From: Pyrocephalus nanus
Taxonomy: Eukaryota; Chordata; Aves; Passeriformes; Tyrannidae
Assembly (NCBI GenBank): GCA_038380795.1
Contig: CM076266.1
Location: forward strand, 30,578,145 to 30,642,144
DNA: 64,000 bases
Direction of reading: 5' to 3'
Part shown: piece by piece, positions 42,201 to 54,200 of the stretch
Position numbering within the stretch: the stretch's first letter is position 1
Layout: each line of letters starts with the position of its first letter
Program-made: the position numbers and the translations under genes
The notes under the pieces: model-generated
Database searches by the model: none
What the model saw: the letters and a program-made list of their open reading frames with translations, nothing else
Told to the model about the DNA's origin: nothing

Positions 42201-45200
42201 TTGCAAGAAATGAAGCTTGCATCAAATAAGGTCATTGCATGAGAGTGCATTCATGGTGCTTTAAAATTAATAAGAATTTTCTTGGCAGTTAATGAACATT
42301 TAGTGAAGAAGCTTAATTTGACATTTGAAAAGTTCAATAAATAATTTTTCTTTCTTGATTAAGGCATCTTTTAAGCTGTCACTTATACAACCAAGAGTTG
42401 TCACTTTTTAATGCAATAAGAGATCTTGTTGCATACTGATTCAGCTATTAATTGCCTATTAAACAGTTTAGATTTCATGTGCCTTAATTTCCCAGCCCTT
42501 AACTATATTAAGCTGGCTGCATCTTTAAAGATCATTGATATTTGCATAAGCATTTATTATACATTCAAGGAAGAAAAAATGGACACATTGAAGTACATGT
42601 CTTTGTATTTCTCTGACTTCCCCCAAAGCTATGGAGAGGTTTGGGATAGTTTTTCATGTTCATCCCAGATGTTTACAGAAACTAACTCTTTAAGTTTTGC
42701 AAAAATCAAAAGTTAAATTTCTTATTTTTTTCTTTTGCTTTGCCTCATGTCATAAATGGCAGAGGTTGCTGGAAGTAGTTGTTTTTGTAAAGCATTGATG
42801 AGTCAAGGATACTCAGCAGGACATGGCTAAATTGGGGCCATTCATCCCCTTTTTTATTCACCTATCTGTGCACACAAGTTATCTTATTTTACCATTAATG
42901 GGGCTTATACATGTGGGAATAATTAATTGAAAAGGCAAATAGTTGTCGCTCTGTGGCATGTCAGAAGTTGTTTCTGTTGATTATTATCAGGTCTAGTCTA
43001 AGCGTAATAAAAGCTGTCTTTGACCTGATTCAAATGTATGTTTTTGGGGTTTTTTAGTGAAAAACTTGTCAAGTGTCAGTAAATAGAATTGTCTTTTAAA
43101 GTAAAAGTCACTGGACCAGAAGTTCTTCCACACTGTGACTATGATGAGGAAATTGGCTCTTACTCACCAAGGCATTTTATCAGCAAAGTAGCAATAACTC
43201 TACAAAGTAGTTGGTCAAACCTAGATAATCTGGAAGAGCTTGTGGCTCTAAAGCTTGGATGTCTCTGCCCTTTGTCATGTCTCATTTTATGTAAGCTGAA
43301 AAGCCTCATAAATGGCTTATGCATTGGCAAATGTCAAGGTTTCAGTAAGAAAGGTTGCAGTGTCTCATTGAGCTGCTTAAACTAATTTTTTTCAAGCAGA
43401 CCTACTCCATTGTTAAGGGATTATTGACTCCCCTTTTGGGCCAATATATCATGTTTCGAAGCTGTTGTACCAGCCTGAAGGGGAAAGAGCAAGCAACAAT
43501 TGCTGTATGTGCCTGGTATTTGGTTGCAATGCTAATGTCAAATGACTGATTCAAGTTTTGGAATGGTCAAACATGGTCAGACAAAACCCCAAACAAAATA
43601 AGTTCTCTGTCTTCTGCCTTTGTTAGAGGAAAAATAGAAGACATGGGTGTAGTCAGACTACAGACAGTGTGGTGGCTCTGTTTGGGCCTCTTTCAGCTGC
43701 CTTGCTGTGACAGGGATCGAACAGTCTTATTGGTGAGTCGCAGCATGCATACTGTGATCAGATCTGTGCTTCTACCAGGACTCATCCAGGCTGATGCTCT
43801 AGAAAAGGACTGTTAGTGTCTTTTGCTGGCACTTGCCCGTATCACCCAGCACCTTGGCCTCTTGCAGCTCAGGAGGGGTTTCCCAAAATCACATGGTTAA
43901 ACCCATAGCAGGCACAATCTGAAGTGGTGTGTCCAGAGCACTGCTTGGGTCCCTCACCTGTGTGACTGGTCTCTGCTGATCTGATCAGCAATGTTATAAT
44001 AGTCTGTGCAAAGCAGCTTGCTCCATTTTGAAAGTGCATTGGGTTACTTTGAACTACTTTTACGTTGAATTAATAGCATAATAATTTATGAATATCTACA
44101 TAGAAACTAGTTCAGAGGACCTAGGGGGCTGGAAAGTTACATCCTGATTTACTATTCACTAGCTTCCCTGTGTTAGCAAATAAGGGCGTATCTCAGAGAT
44201 ATGAGTTAGTGAACAGCAACTGGAAATCCTTTGTAAGAAGCAGAAAATATGAAAGTGTTTATGATATTAAGAAAAAGCAAAGGGAAGGAGTTGTTTTGAC
44301 TGTAAATGGAGTGTAGAGGTTAAACTTCCTAAAATGAAATTTAGACTTTTCATCTATTTCTACATTTTAACTTGCATTGAATCCCATAAAACTCAGTTTT
44401 AGTAAATTACTACTTTCTTAGTTGATTCTGAAAGACTGGAGCTAAAAATTTATTATGACTAAAAATATAATTCTTGCATGAAATTACAGGCTGTCATGAA
44501 CTCTTTTAAATCAGGTTGCAGAACTTTATTTTGGAAAAAAATCCTACTTGTGTCTTCGTTATTATTTTTTTTTCCAGTGGGAACCAGGAAAATCAGAGGG
44601 ATTCCATATGTTCTATGTGGGTCACACATATTTATCACTTCTGTCTGAACTCAGTCTCCTGAAGTTAACTTTGCCATCCCATGCACTGTGCCTTTGATTG
44701 ACTTAGATGTTGTGTATTCAGTCACTTTCCCACAGAGAAAGGAACATTCATTGAATGTTCATTATCAATGTGCAACTTTTAGTTAAAATAACCCCAATTT
44801 TGTTTCTCATATGCTTCATTCACTGTTAGCAGGTGTTAAAAATTGAAACGTGAGCTGAGAGAATCTCACTGGGTTCAAAGAATTGGGATTTCCATTTCAT
44901 AGCTGGCATTTGCCATTTCATCAAGGTGAATTCTGATTCTCCACAACCTTTCTTCCTAATTGGAAATGTTACAACATGAATCATTCCTGCAGTTGCTTGG
45001 TTAGGACATTGTGAAATTTTTATGAAATATTAACATCAGTTCCTGAGGTTTGGTTGCATAAAAATTTCTGATTATTTTTTCTTATTTTTTCCTGCTGTTT
45101 TTGGTTTTGTGTTGTTGTGTCTTTATTTTTTGTTTAGTTGTTTTTTTGCTTTTGTTTTGCTTTAAAAACAAATCCTGCCTAGGACTGTTGTGCATAGCAA

Positions 45201-48200
45201 GTGCTTGGCACACAGCAAATGGGCACAACATGAAATGAGCTTTCAACTAATAAGAGTGCTCCCTCAGAACTCTGGAAATACCTCTGAAAGCAGGACCTCT
45301 GTCCTAATGTGGACCTTGTGTTCCCTGTCAGATGTTCGTTCCTGGGTTTCCTCTCCAAATTTCACTCTCCTTCCAGCCTTTCCTTTCAGAATGGGAAATT
45401 CAGGTGCGGGATGCAGAACAGGACCCATTTGTTGTGCTGTTGCTGTTCAGTGCTAGCAGTGTTCTCAATGAGTCTATTCAGGGGCTTTTGAGCCCATACA
45501 GAAGCACTTCTGTTTTCCTTGGGTCCTGCCCTATAAAGTTGACATCTGCCTTTTCATGGTCATAGGATTCCTGTGGGAGGGGGCTGTTGCAGCCTTTCTG
45601 AGGGGAACACCCAACTTGTTCCCTGCCCACAGGGCTGGTCCATAAACCTTCAAAACAGGATTATATAATACAGGGGGAATTGCAAGAGCCCTGCCATAGC
45701 TTTGCCTATTTTTTGTTTGTGTTTTTGTTTGTTTGGTTTTTTCCCCTATGGATAGCTTTGCCAGGACGCTAAGTCATTTTATTTGTTGGATTATAAGAAA
45801 CCTGCATCTCCTTTACTAAGAAGCAATGTATTTTTGTGTTAAGACTGTAGTGGCTTTACTTCATTCATATGTACAGAAAGCAGTGATTAAAGAAACAGAA
45901 GTGTCTTTAAAGATTATAAATGCCAAGGTACTGAAATTGCTGCATAGTGTGAGACATAGGTGCATAGGTTTGTGTTTCATTGCTTTGATGCACAATATGT
46001 CTCCACAGTAATTCAGTAAACATGGTGGTGTGGAGCCTTGACAATGAATTCACTTCTTTTCTTTTGCTGGACACACTGAAAGGAAATACTGAAGTCTTCT
46101 GAAAGATTACCCATGACTAGATCATACAGAATGTGATATTTAAAATTAGTTTCTGATTAATTCTTGCAGTTATTACTGCACTTGTTACAAAACAGAATTA
46201 AGCCTTCAATCAAAGCCAGCTTTTTGCATTCCCTTGAATAGTCAGGGGTGCTAATACAGTGCAAACTGACAGGATTTGGCCCTGGCATTCAAGCACAAGC
46301 TACTCTTTCACAACAACCCCCTTCTGTTTCCTCATTTTCCTTGTGCGCAATAAATCTTTCTGGTCATTTCATACTACTTTCCCAAATGTTGTTACAATAT
46401 GTTGTTAAAATGGGCCAAGTCCAATGCTTCAGTTTCTTTTTGTAGTGCAAGGATTTAGCAGTCAAATATGGAAACACAGATGCAGCTTTTAAAATACTTG
46501 GTAGTGCTTACATAAAGATACAGAAACATCTGAAAAAATGTTTATTTTTTTCTAAACATTATTCCAATTAGTTTGTTTTTTGTTGGGGAAAATAGTATTG
46601 ATCATAAAAATGAAATGCTGGTTGGATATTCTTAGGCTTCTGTAATAGAATATTTCTTTCAGGATGAAATGTGGGAATTATGAGCTTGATTTTCCTTCTG
46701 CTGAAACCAGTGGCTGAATGCCCAATTGCCTTCAATTGAAGCAGAATTGAGTCTTCTGTTTTGCTGAAGGATATCTTGAACAGTGAATAATCCTTAATCT
46801 CTGGTTTAAAGCACTTCCATTTGGTAAAGTTTTAGTTCTGCTTCAAGCCTGGAGCCATTTGGCTGAAATTGTATTTGATGTATTTTCTGGAAGTCTGTTT
46901 TCTGAGTTTGCTTAGGAGTCTCTTTCTGTATTCTCAAGTAGAAAAGAACATATTTATTGCAGCCCCATCTCTAGATTGTTTCCCTAAAATGTTTGAAAAC
47001 AAAAGAAGTATATGTGATGAGATGCTGTTTCTATGAAGCGGGCTTTATGTGGAATGTGTTCCTTTAGTGCAATCAGGTGTCTTTGAGACAGATATATAAA
47101 AGGCACAAAATGCTTGGAAAATAATATTTTGAGCATTTGATAATGGCAACATGTATTATTACCTCATAAAAATAGTGTGTGTTTCTTAGCTTGGGAGCTG
47201 AGCTCTGAGATGTTGTTAAAGGCTTGCTGTTTAATTTGGATACTGTGACATAAAAAGTGAACCTAGAACCTTTTTGGAGGTTCACCTGTCTAAAACAATA
47301 AATTTGTCATTGACTCTTTTAAAAAATGTGATAAAAAGAAAAAATGTCATGGAATTCCAAATATTCATCATCTACTTGGTTTTCCTCTTCAGGGTTTTAC
47401 TTCAACCAAGATGAAACACGTCTATTTTTTGGTAAATAATAGTTTGGAAATCTCATAAGTCAGACAGTTATAAGTAGAAGATTAATTATCATGGCATTTG
47501 CAGAAAGATCATGATATGGGAATACTGTATACATCCAGGAGTGCTTTACAAAACCTGAAGACCTTTACTTCAAAAAATGTGTATGTTTGGGTCTTGATCT
47601 AAGTGCTGATTGTGAAACAGTTTTCTGTTAATTTCAAGTAAAGGTCTTACAGTATGTTCCAGGGCAGAATTTAGCTCAGCAAGTTCAGATTGAAATAAGT
47701 GATAACCAAAAAATTATTGAGAAAGTGGTAAATAATTGCAAGGAGTATTATTCCAGGAAATAAAATATGGGCTAAGTCCTGAACTCTTTGCTGGACCTTT
47801 GCACAGGTAAAATGCTGTTGAAATGAAGGCTCTCTTCAATCCCTTCCTTCTCAGCTTTCTGCTTTGCCTTTCTCTTCATGGACTGTGCCCGAGTACCAAC
47901 ACAGATATGGGGACTAGGGTGATAAACTACCTGAAAGTCTACCCATTTTCCAGATTCACAAAGTGTCCTAGGGAGACTGTAAAAATGTGTGTAGAAGTAA
48001 GCAGACCTGCTTCAAATAGGGAGATGTTAAACCTATCACCCAGCCCCCTAAAGACATGGTAGAAAAACTAATGTAAAATTCTGCTTCTGCTTTTCACAGA
48101 ATTCCTGCAAAAAGATCACTGTAAAGTTGTGGAAGTACATGTATTGTACCTCTGTGCAAAAATGAGGGGAAGAGGGCTGATGGAATTATCAACAGAAACC

Positions 48201-51200
48201 TTTTGCACAGATCTGGTTCTACCAGAGACCTGAGATGTGGAGCAGAACAAAAAGAAATTAAGGAGTTAGTGAGTTCTCTTGCTCCACCATCTACTGTTCT
48301 TAAAACCAAAGGAAGTATTGATATCTGGGCTTTGTGGTAGATATTCATCTGCCATATAGGTTTTTTTTAGTTCCTTTTTTTTTTTTTTTTTTGTTTTTTT
48401 TTTTTTTTTTTTTGTTTTTGTTTTTTTTTTTTTGTTTTTGTTTTTTTGTTTTTGTTTTTTTGTTGTTTCATAGCAACAGAACACCTTTGGCATAAGTAGA
48501 GATGATAGCATCTCCCGGTGATGTTAAGGCTGAAATTCTTTCTAGTGTTTATGTTAAACCTGGATAGTACTTAGGCACCTATTTTTGCATCAAATAACTA
48601 ACTCTCAGTTCACAAATGGTCTCTGCTCTGTCTGCCCAAAGACTCCATGCCTTTCAATTCCTTGGTAATACTTGGTGTTTCGAGTCTTGCAAAGTTGACC
48701 TACTAGCTTGTGTTTTCAGAGAGAAACCTCTAAGGCTTTTTCAAAGTTGCAGTTTCTTTACAGTGCCTCTGCTGTGGTGTTCTGGGAAGCATGATGAGAA
48801 TTGACATTTTTGATGTCTGTGATTTTCCCTCTTTGCCTATTAAAGATTTAATACTGTTTACCTGCTTGTTCACTATCTGTCCCATAAGAACATTTATGTC
48901 TATCCTATAACAATGTGCTGAAGGCTACTCTGTTCAACAAAATTTAGTATATTGCCAGTTTGGATTAAAAATAGAAGTAATTTCAGAAATGTGGTTGCAT
49001 GTGTCTCATTTTTGTTGGCAGTACCGTGGGAAGCCTGAGGTGCCATCTCATGTTAGAATTTTGTCTTGTTTGTCATATCTCTCCTGTTAAGTCAAAGTGA
49101 ACTGAATAGCTTCTCTGAGTTCTCAAAAAATAAAAAGTCGTGGGATTGACAGGGTTTCTTTCAATCAATGGACCTTGTAATGATGAACTTTTCTAAGTAG
49201 CATTATTGTTCTTCTATATCCTCCTGTGCATCAGGAGCTGTAATTATGATACAAATGATGAATGTGTCAGACTGCAGTATCTGGCAGTCTTCTGGAAAGG
49301 TGGCTGTTTATTTAGACCTGTGAAAGAGACACCTGTCTTCTGTACTTTGTAACTGGAGCAAAAAGTAAAGCAGAAGATAAAGTTGTTTTGGGCACAGAGC
49401 TCTCTCTGTACATCACAGCCTTCCACCCTCCTCACTGTAGATGAAGGCAACTTTTCATGGCAGTGCTGCTTGGCTTTATAGATCTTTAGCTGTTCTAAGG
49501 CAAGATCAGTGGACAGATACTGTCTGTAACCCAGATAATTTGGCTGTGGCAGCAGTTACCGCTTCTCCTTTCGGCGCTATACTGTTTCAAATGTCTGTTC
49601 CCTTGATATCTCCAAATGTCTCACTTTCGTCTTCATCCTCATGTTGATGAAAACTGGAGTCCTGATCTTGCCATATGAAATCAATACATGAAATAGATAC
49701 GTAGTTGTGACTACTGGCCAGTGTCTTATAAGCATCTTGGATGTGCTTTCAGAAGTAATGTAAAGGAGGCAGTAGCAATGTGCATACGAAACACATCAGC
49801 AGAGTGGTCTTGTGGGTGAAGGGGAGGGGAGGAAAAGGAAAGGGATCATCCTTGGAGAAGCAAATGAACAAGATAATCTGCCTAGTAGACTACTGTAATT
49901 TAGTGACTGAGGGCTCTTAATAGGATAAGGGCAGAAAGGAGTACAGGTATGGGATATTGTCAGCAATCTCAAAAGGTTTTATTTTTGTGGAGTGCGGGTC
50001 AGTGAAGCACTTTGCAAAGAATGCAAGACTCAGAGCAAGAGAACTGGCTGGTGAGAAAGAGTAGCACAAAGATACAGGAAATATAGCTGGAAATTATTTC
50101 ATTAAAAAAGGGGAGCAGAAGGGATGGCATGTGGAGGGAAACATTTTCAGCTAAAAAAAATGCCCATTACCTTTCACTGTATTTCTGTTTATCCAGCTGT
50201 AACATGTTCTAAGCCAGAACTGTATTTTCATCTGTGTTTGGAAGGTCTCTTGCATGATTTTGTATGCTACAGGAAGCAGTAGATACAATACAGTAGGCCA
50301 TTACTACCTACAGAATAATGGTCTAGTTTTGAAGTAACACATAATTTTTTTTCTTTTTCCTGCAAAGATTCTTCCACTAAAATCTAGGATTTTTGTACAT
50401 GTAAAAAGTCCATGTGAGTTTTTTGTTATGTTTACTAAATCTTCAGCAATTAAAGATTTTTTTTTGTTTTTGTTGTTTATTATTTGGTTATCCAGGCCTT
50501 GCTCTAATGATGAATTGTTTACCTTACAGTTGGTGTTTGCAAACAGGAGATGCTCCAGAAGAAGAATGCTGTTTTGGTGGATGGGGTCATCCTAAATGGT
50601 CCAATAATGGACTCAAAAGCAGGAGAGAAGTTTGTGGAAGAGGCCTGTAAGATTATAATGGAAGAAGTTATCCAGAAAGCTGATGATGTAACAGAAAAGG
50701 TAAAGCAATAAAGTGTTGTTGGGAATTTGTAATGGAGATAATGAGCAATAAATCAATTTTTTTTTATAAGCTATATTTTATTGCACTTCAAGTAGCCTCA
50801 AAATTGCTTCTAGTTTATGCCTGGCTCTGAAATAAAAAGACAGCCTTAGAAATGAAAAAAGAATATATTATAAAACCTTTCAATAATATAATTAGCACAC
50901 ATATCTGCCAGAAAGTAATGAGGTGGTTTTATTTTTATCTCAGAGTACAGTGGTCATCTTCTGTGAGATCACAAATGGCTGTAGTGTTTTTCTTGTTTGA
51001 GGTGGGGGTGAGTTAATTGTTTGCCCCTCAGGGGCAATGGTGTTGGAGAAGAAGAAACAGTGAAATTGGTACCACTTTGAAAGGACAACATTATGAAAGT
51101 GCTCTGGGTTTTGTAGAACCCTGCTTAAGGGGCTGTATGGGAAGAGTACCTGCAAATAAACCATGCTCGCCTTTGGGCATGTACTGGTTGCTCCCACCCT

Positions 51201-54200
51201 TTGGCAACACAGCATCTGAAAATGCTGTGATTACAAATCCTTAGCTAAAGGATAGAACTTGAGCTGCAGGCCTCTTTCTGTTCTGCCTTCCAGCATTCCT
51301 CACTCTCATTTTTTATGGTTGAGCAATGCCCGTGACGCAATAAAACCAGCATCCCATGAGACCAGTTTCCCATATATATTTTCTGGTGGTGTGCTGCCCT
51401 GCAAAGGGAAGTTTTGTGAAAGCAGTGCTGAATGTGATTCTTACCCTGTACTTTTACAACCTCTTCCTCCTGACAAACCTGTTCACTGATGGTGTCTGCC
51501 CCCTCCCCATCACTAGGTCTGTGAATGGCAAGCCCCCGAAACACTTAAGCAGATTCTTGACCTGGAAATGAGGGACACTGGAGAATGTCACCAGAAACTC
51601 CTGCAACTCTGCCGAGATGTTATACAATACAGCGTCAAAACCAGTAGGAATATGATTTCTAATGGGGTTATTTTGTATGCTAACTTTGGAAGACAGGATA
51701 ATGTTTATAAAACTCTGTTCAGCTTTCAGGGAACCGAGAGTTTGAATGTTTGTTTGCTGCTTGCCTATACAAATATGCAAACACTTGATCATGTTTCTGT
51801 TGTTTGAATGAATGCTGGTCACCATAGGTTTGACTAAAATGTGTAATAATGGCAAGCTTATAAAAAACTAATTACTGTGATGCCATTGACATTAATGGTA
51901 GATTTTGTCATTTTAAAGTCCTATGAAAGCCACCTTAGACAAGTATGATATAACAGTCTAGCAAAACAGGCAGGAGAAGGGCCTTTGTATGTCATTTCCT
52001 GCTGTTTGAGTGATGATATTTGGAACTGCCATCACTGCCCTTGTATGTTCTTCGTGATGATTACCCACCGTTTATTACTGTTCTTTTTGAGCAGTAGTCT
52101 TGTAGGATGTTAATTTGCTGATAGACAGTAATTCCTGATCCAGACCCTGTGAGAAGAGAGACTGCAGTGTTTCAGAGGCAGTATGCCGCATCTCTGCAGG
52201 ATTAGTCCTCTACAGAACCTTTAGTTCTCTCTCTAACCTTTGTGCAACACGTGCAGGATAATTCAATCTTAGCAAAAAGGAATGAACAACATCTGTTTAG
52301 GAAACAGTGCTGCGAATCAGCAGCTCAGGATTTCATATGTGGTATGGCTTAAGCTGTGTTTTGGAAAGTGAGAAGAACATTTGATACAGTTAGTTGTGCC
52401 TTTCCATGTTATAGTCCCTGCTGCAGTCACTGTTGCTACAAAGTAAAATGGTAGAATAATTTTGAGAGTGAACTCTCGGCTTTGAAAACCACAGAAGAGT
52501 AGCACTACTGATCTGCAGGAGGAATGCACTAATAATATGCAGATATAATTACTGAGATACTGGAAAATGTTCTGTTTATCTCACTTCCCCAAATTGCCTT
52601 TAGATTATAATTTGTTGCACTATGCTACCTTAGAAAGGATGTTGTATATAAAAGTACGTTGTGCAAATAGTCTTTAATATAAGCAGAGGCATTTATTGAG
52701 GTCCCAGATATAAAGGGGGTTTATAAATGGAGCCATACAGTTTACTTGGTTTTGCATGTAAAAGTAGTATGCTGTGGATTAAAATTTAGGTGGTGATCCT
52801 ACTGTTGAACTGCCTTGTCTCTATAGTCAGCAATAGTATAAAATGTTGTCATAATTAGTTATATCTCAGTGTTTCAAGGCAGGTAAACAAATTCTCTTAA
52901 GTTCTCATTTTAAGGGTGCAGTAAATTTTCCCTAGCTGTTGTATTCCTTCTCTCTCCCTGTATAAAAGACTTTAGTGGGAGCACAGGAGCAGCTGCCTGG
53001 AATCAGCAGGTTCCTATATTGTACTGCTTACCGAAATTTGGCTGAGCATGCGTAGTGACCTCTCAAAACCACTGTTTAAAGTAACTGCGTACACTCAGTT
53101 GTCAATCTCTCTTCTTTTTTTAGTTTTTAAAACTTGGGAATGACTCACATTGATTCTCTGCACCACTTGCATCTCGCAAGACTCGTTTTGAGGTTTGAAT
53201 GATCTTATTAAATTTACTTTCAAAGGATTGTCTAACCTAAGAAAAGAACAATGAATCCAGAGAATACTGAGAGAATGGGATAAATTGTGGTTTGCGGTGA
53301 TTGGCATTCAACTCAGAGGGACTGTGTATTCTCTCTTCTTGTATATCCTGTCACTTGCTTTTCATCTGTATTTTCAGGTCATCCAAGATTTTTTAATCAG
53401 CTCTACGCTGGAATAGATTATTACTCGTTAGCGGCTCGTTTTATTACAGAAGCACTAAACCCAAGTGTGTAAGTGTGGTTTTTTGTCCTCTTGATGATGA
53501 ATTACCATGATTTTTGGAACAACAGCTTTTTTGCTTCCTTGCTTCTAACTTCTGTTTTCAGTATTACAGAAGAGACAGGAATTGTGCAAGACTTGGGGAG
53601 AGAAAAGTCTGATTCACATTGAATTAATAGCTCACCAGAAGACTGACTAATCTGATGGGGCCTTTTTTCATTGTTTGTGAGGTGGGGTTTCAGAGGAGAG
53701 TTTTTCTTTTCCCTGTGCTTTTAAACGTAGATTTTTATCTTACTTAGTACATAGAAATGAATTAATCAGACTTAGTTGTTCATATCCTTTGAGACATTCT
53801 GCACAGAGTTGAATGCAAATGGTTACCTGTCTCCTGTTTACTTGCAAATGTAAAGCTGAAATTTAAGTGTGTGACCTACATTAAGAGCAATCTCTGATGT
53901 ATTACTTTGAGAGTGGAAGTGTCAATGTGATGCTGTCAGGAACTAAGCAATTGCTCTACTGGGTCAGATGCATAATGCTTTTACTTTAGAGTTCTCCTGC
54001 TGCTGATGGTCAGCTGCTGGTAGATTAAAGAGAGATGCAAGAAGCCTTTATCTAGTTTTAGCAATACTCTTTGGCATGAGTTCTGTAGTTTTAATACCAA
54101 TTGTGATGCTTTTCTTTTTTTTTCAGATATACGTACGAAGTATCCCCTGTGTTTCTTTTGGTGGAAGAAGCGGTCATCAAGAAAATGATTGAATTCGTAG

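Larger units (their letters stand above)
39255..50529 (+). other. GADL1 intron 1 (predicted, about 11.3 kb)
   Basis: GT donor at 39255 and AG acceptor ending at 50529. No exon of another gene is recognised inside. It contains T/G-rich simple repeats (40209-40290, 45070-45163, 45709-45745, 48361-48468), a possible MIR-like remnant near 43.9 kb and AT-rich, homeodomain-word-rich stretches near 42.2-42.6 and 42.9-43.05 kb that could be enhancers. An open frame of 79 codons at 47823-48062 begins with a signal-peptide-like leader but has no other support. Confidence 0.55.

Noticed and set aside
43690..43740. tRNA-like B-box word (GGGATCGAAC reversed)
   Set aside because: No acceptor stem, D arm or anticodon arm can be folded around it; at best an old SINE trace.
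48266..48511. Minus-strand frame with long lysine runs
   Set aside because: It is the translation of a T/G simple repeat.
50414..50650. Frame overlapping exon 2 in another phase
   Set aside because: The correct frame is fixed by similarity to GADL1; this one runs through the acceptor and stops within exon 2.
51454..51855. 133-codon antisense frame over GADL1 exon 3
   Set aside because: It is a shadow of the real exon and its flanking introns.
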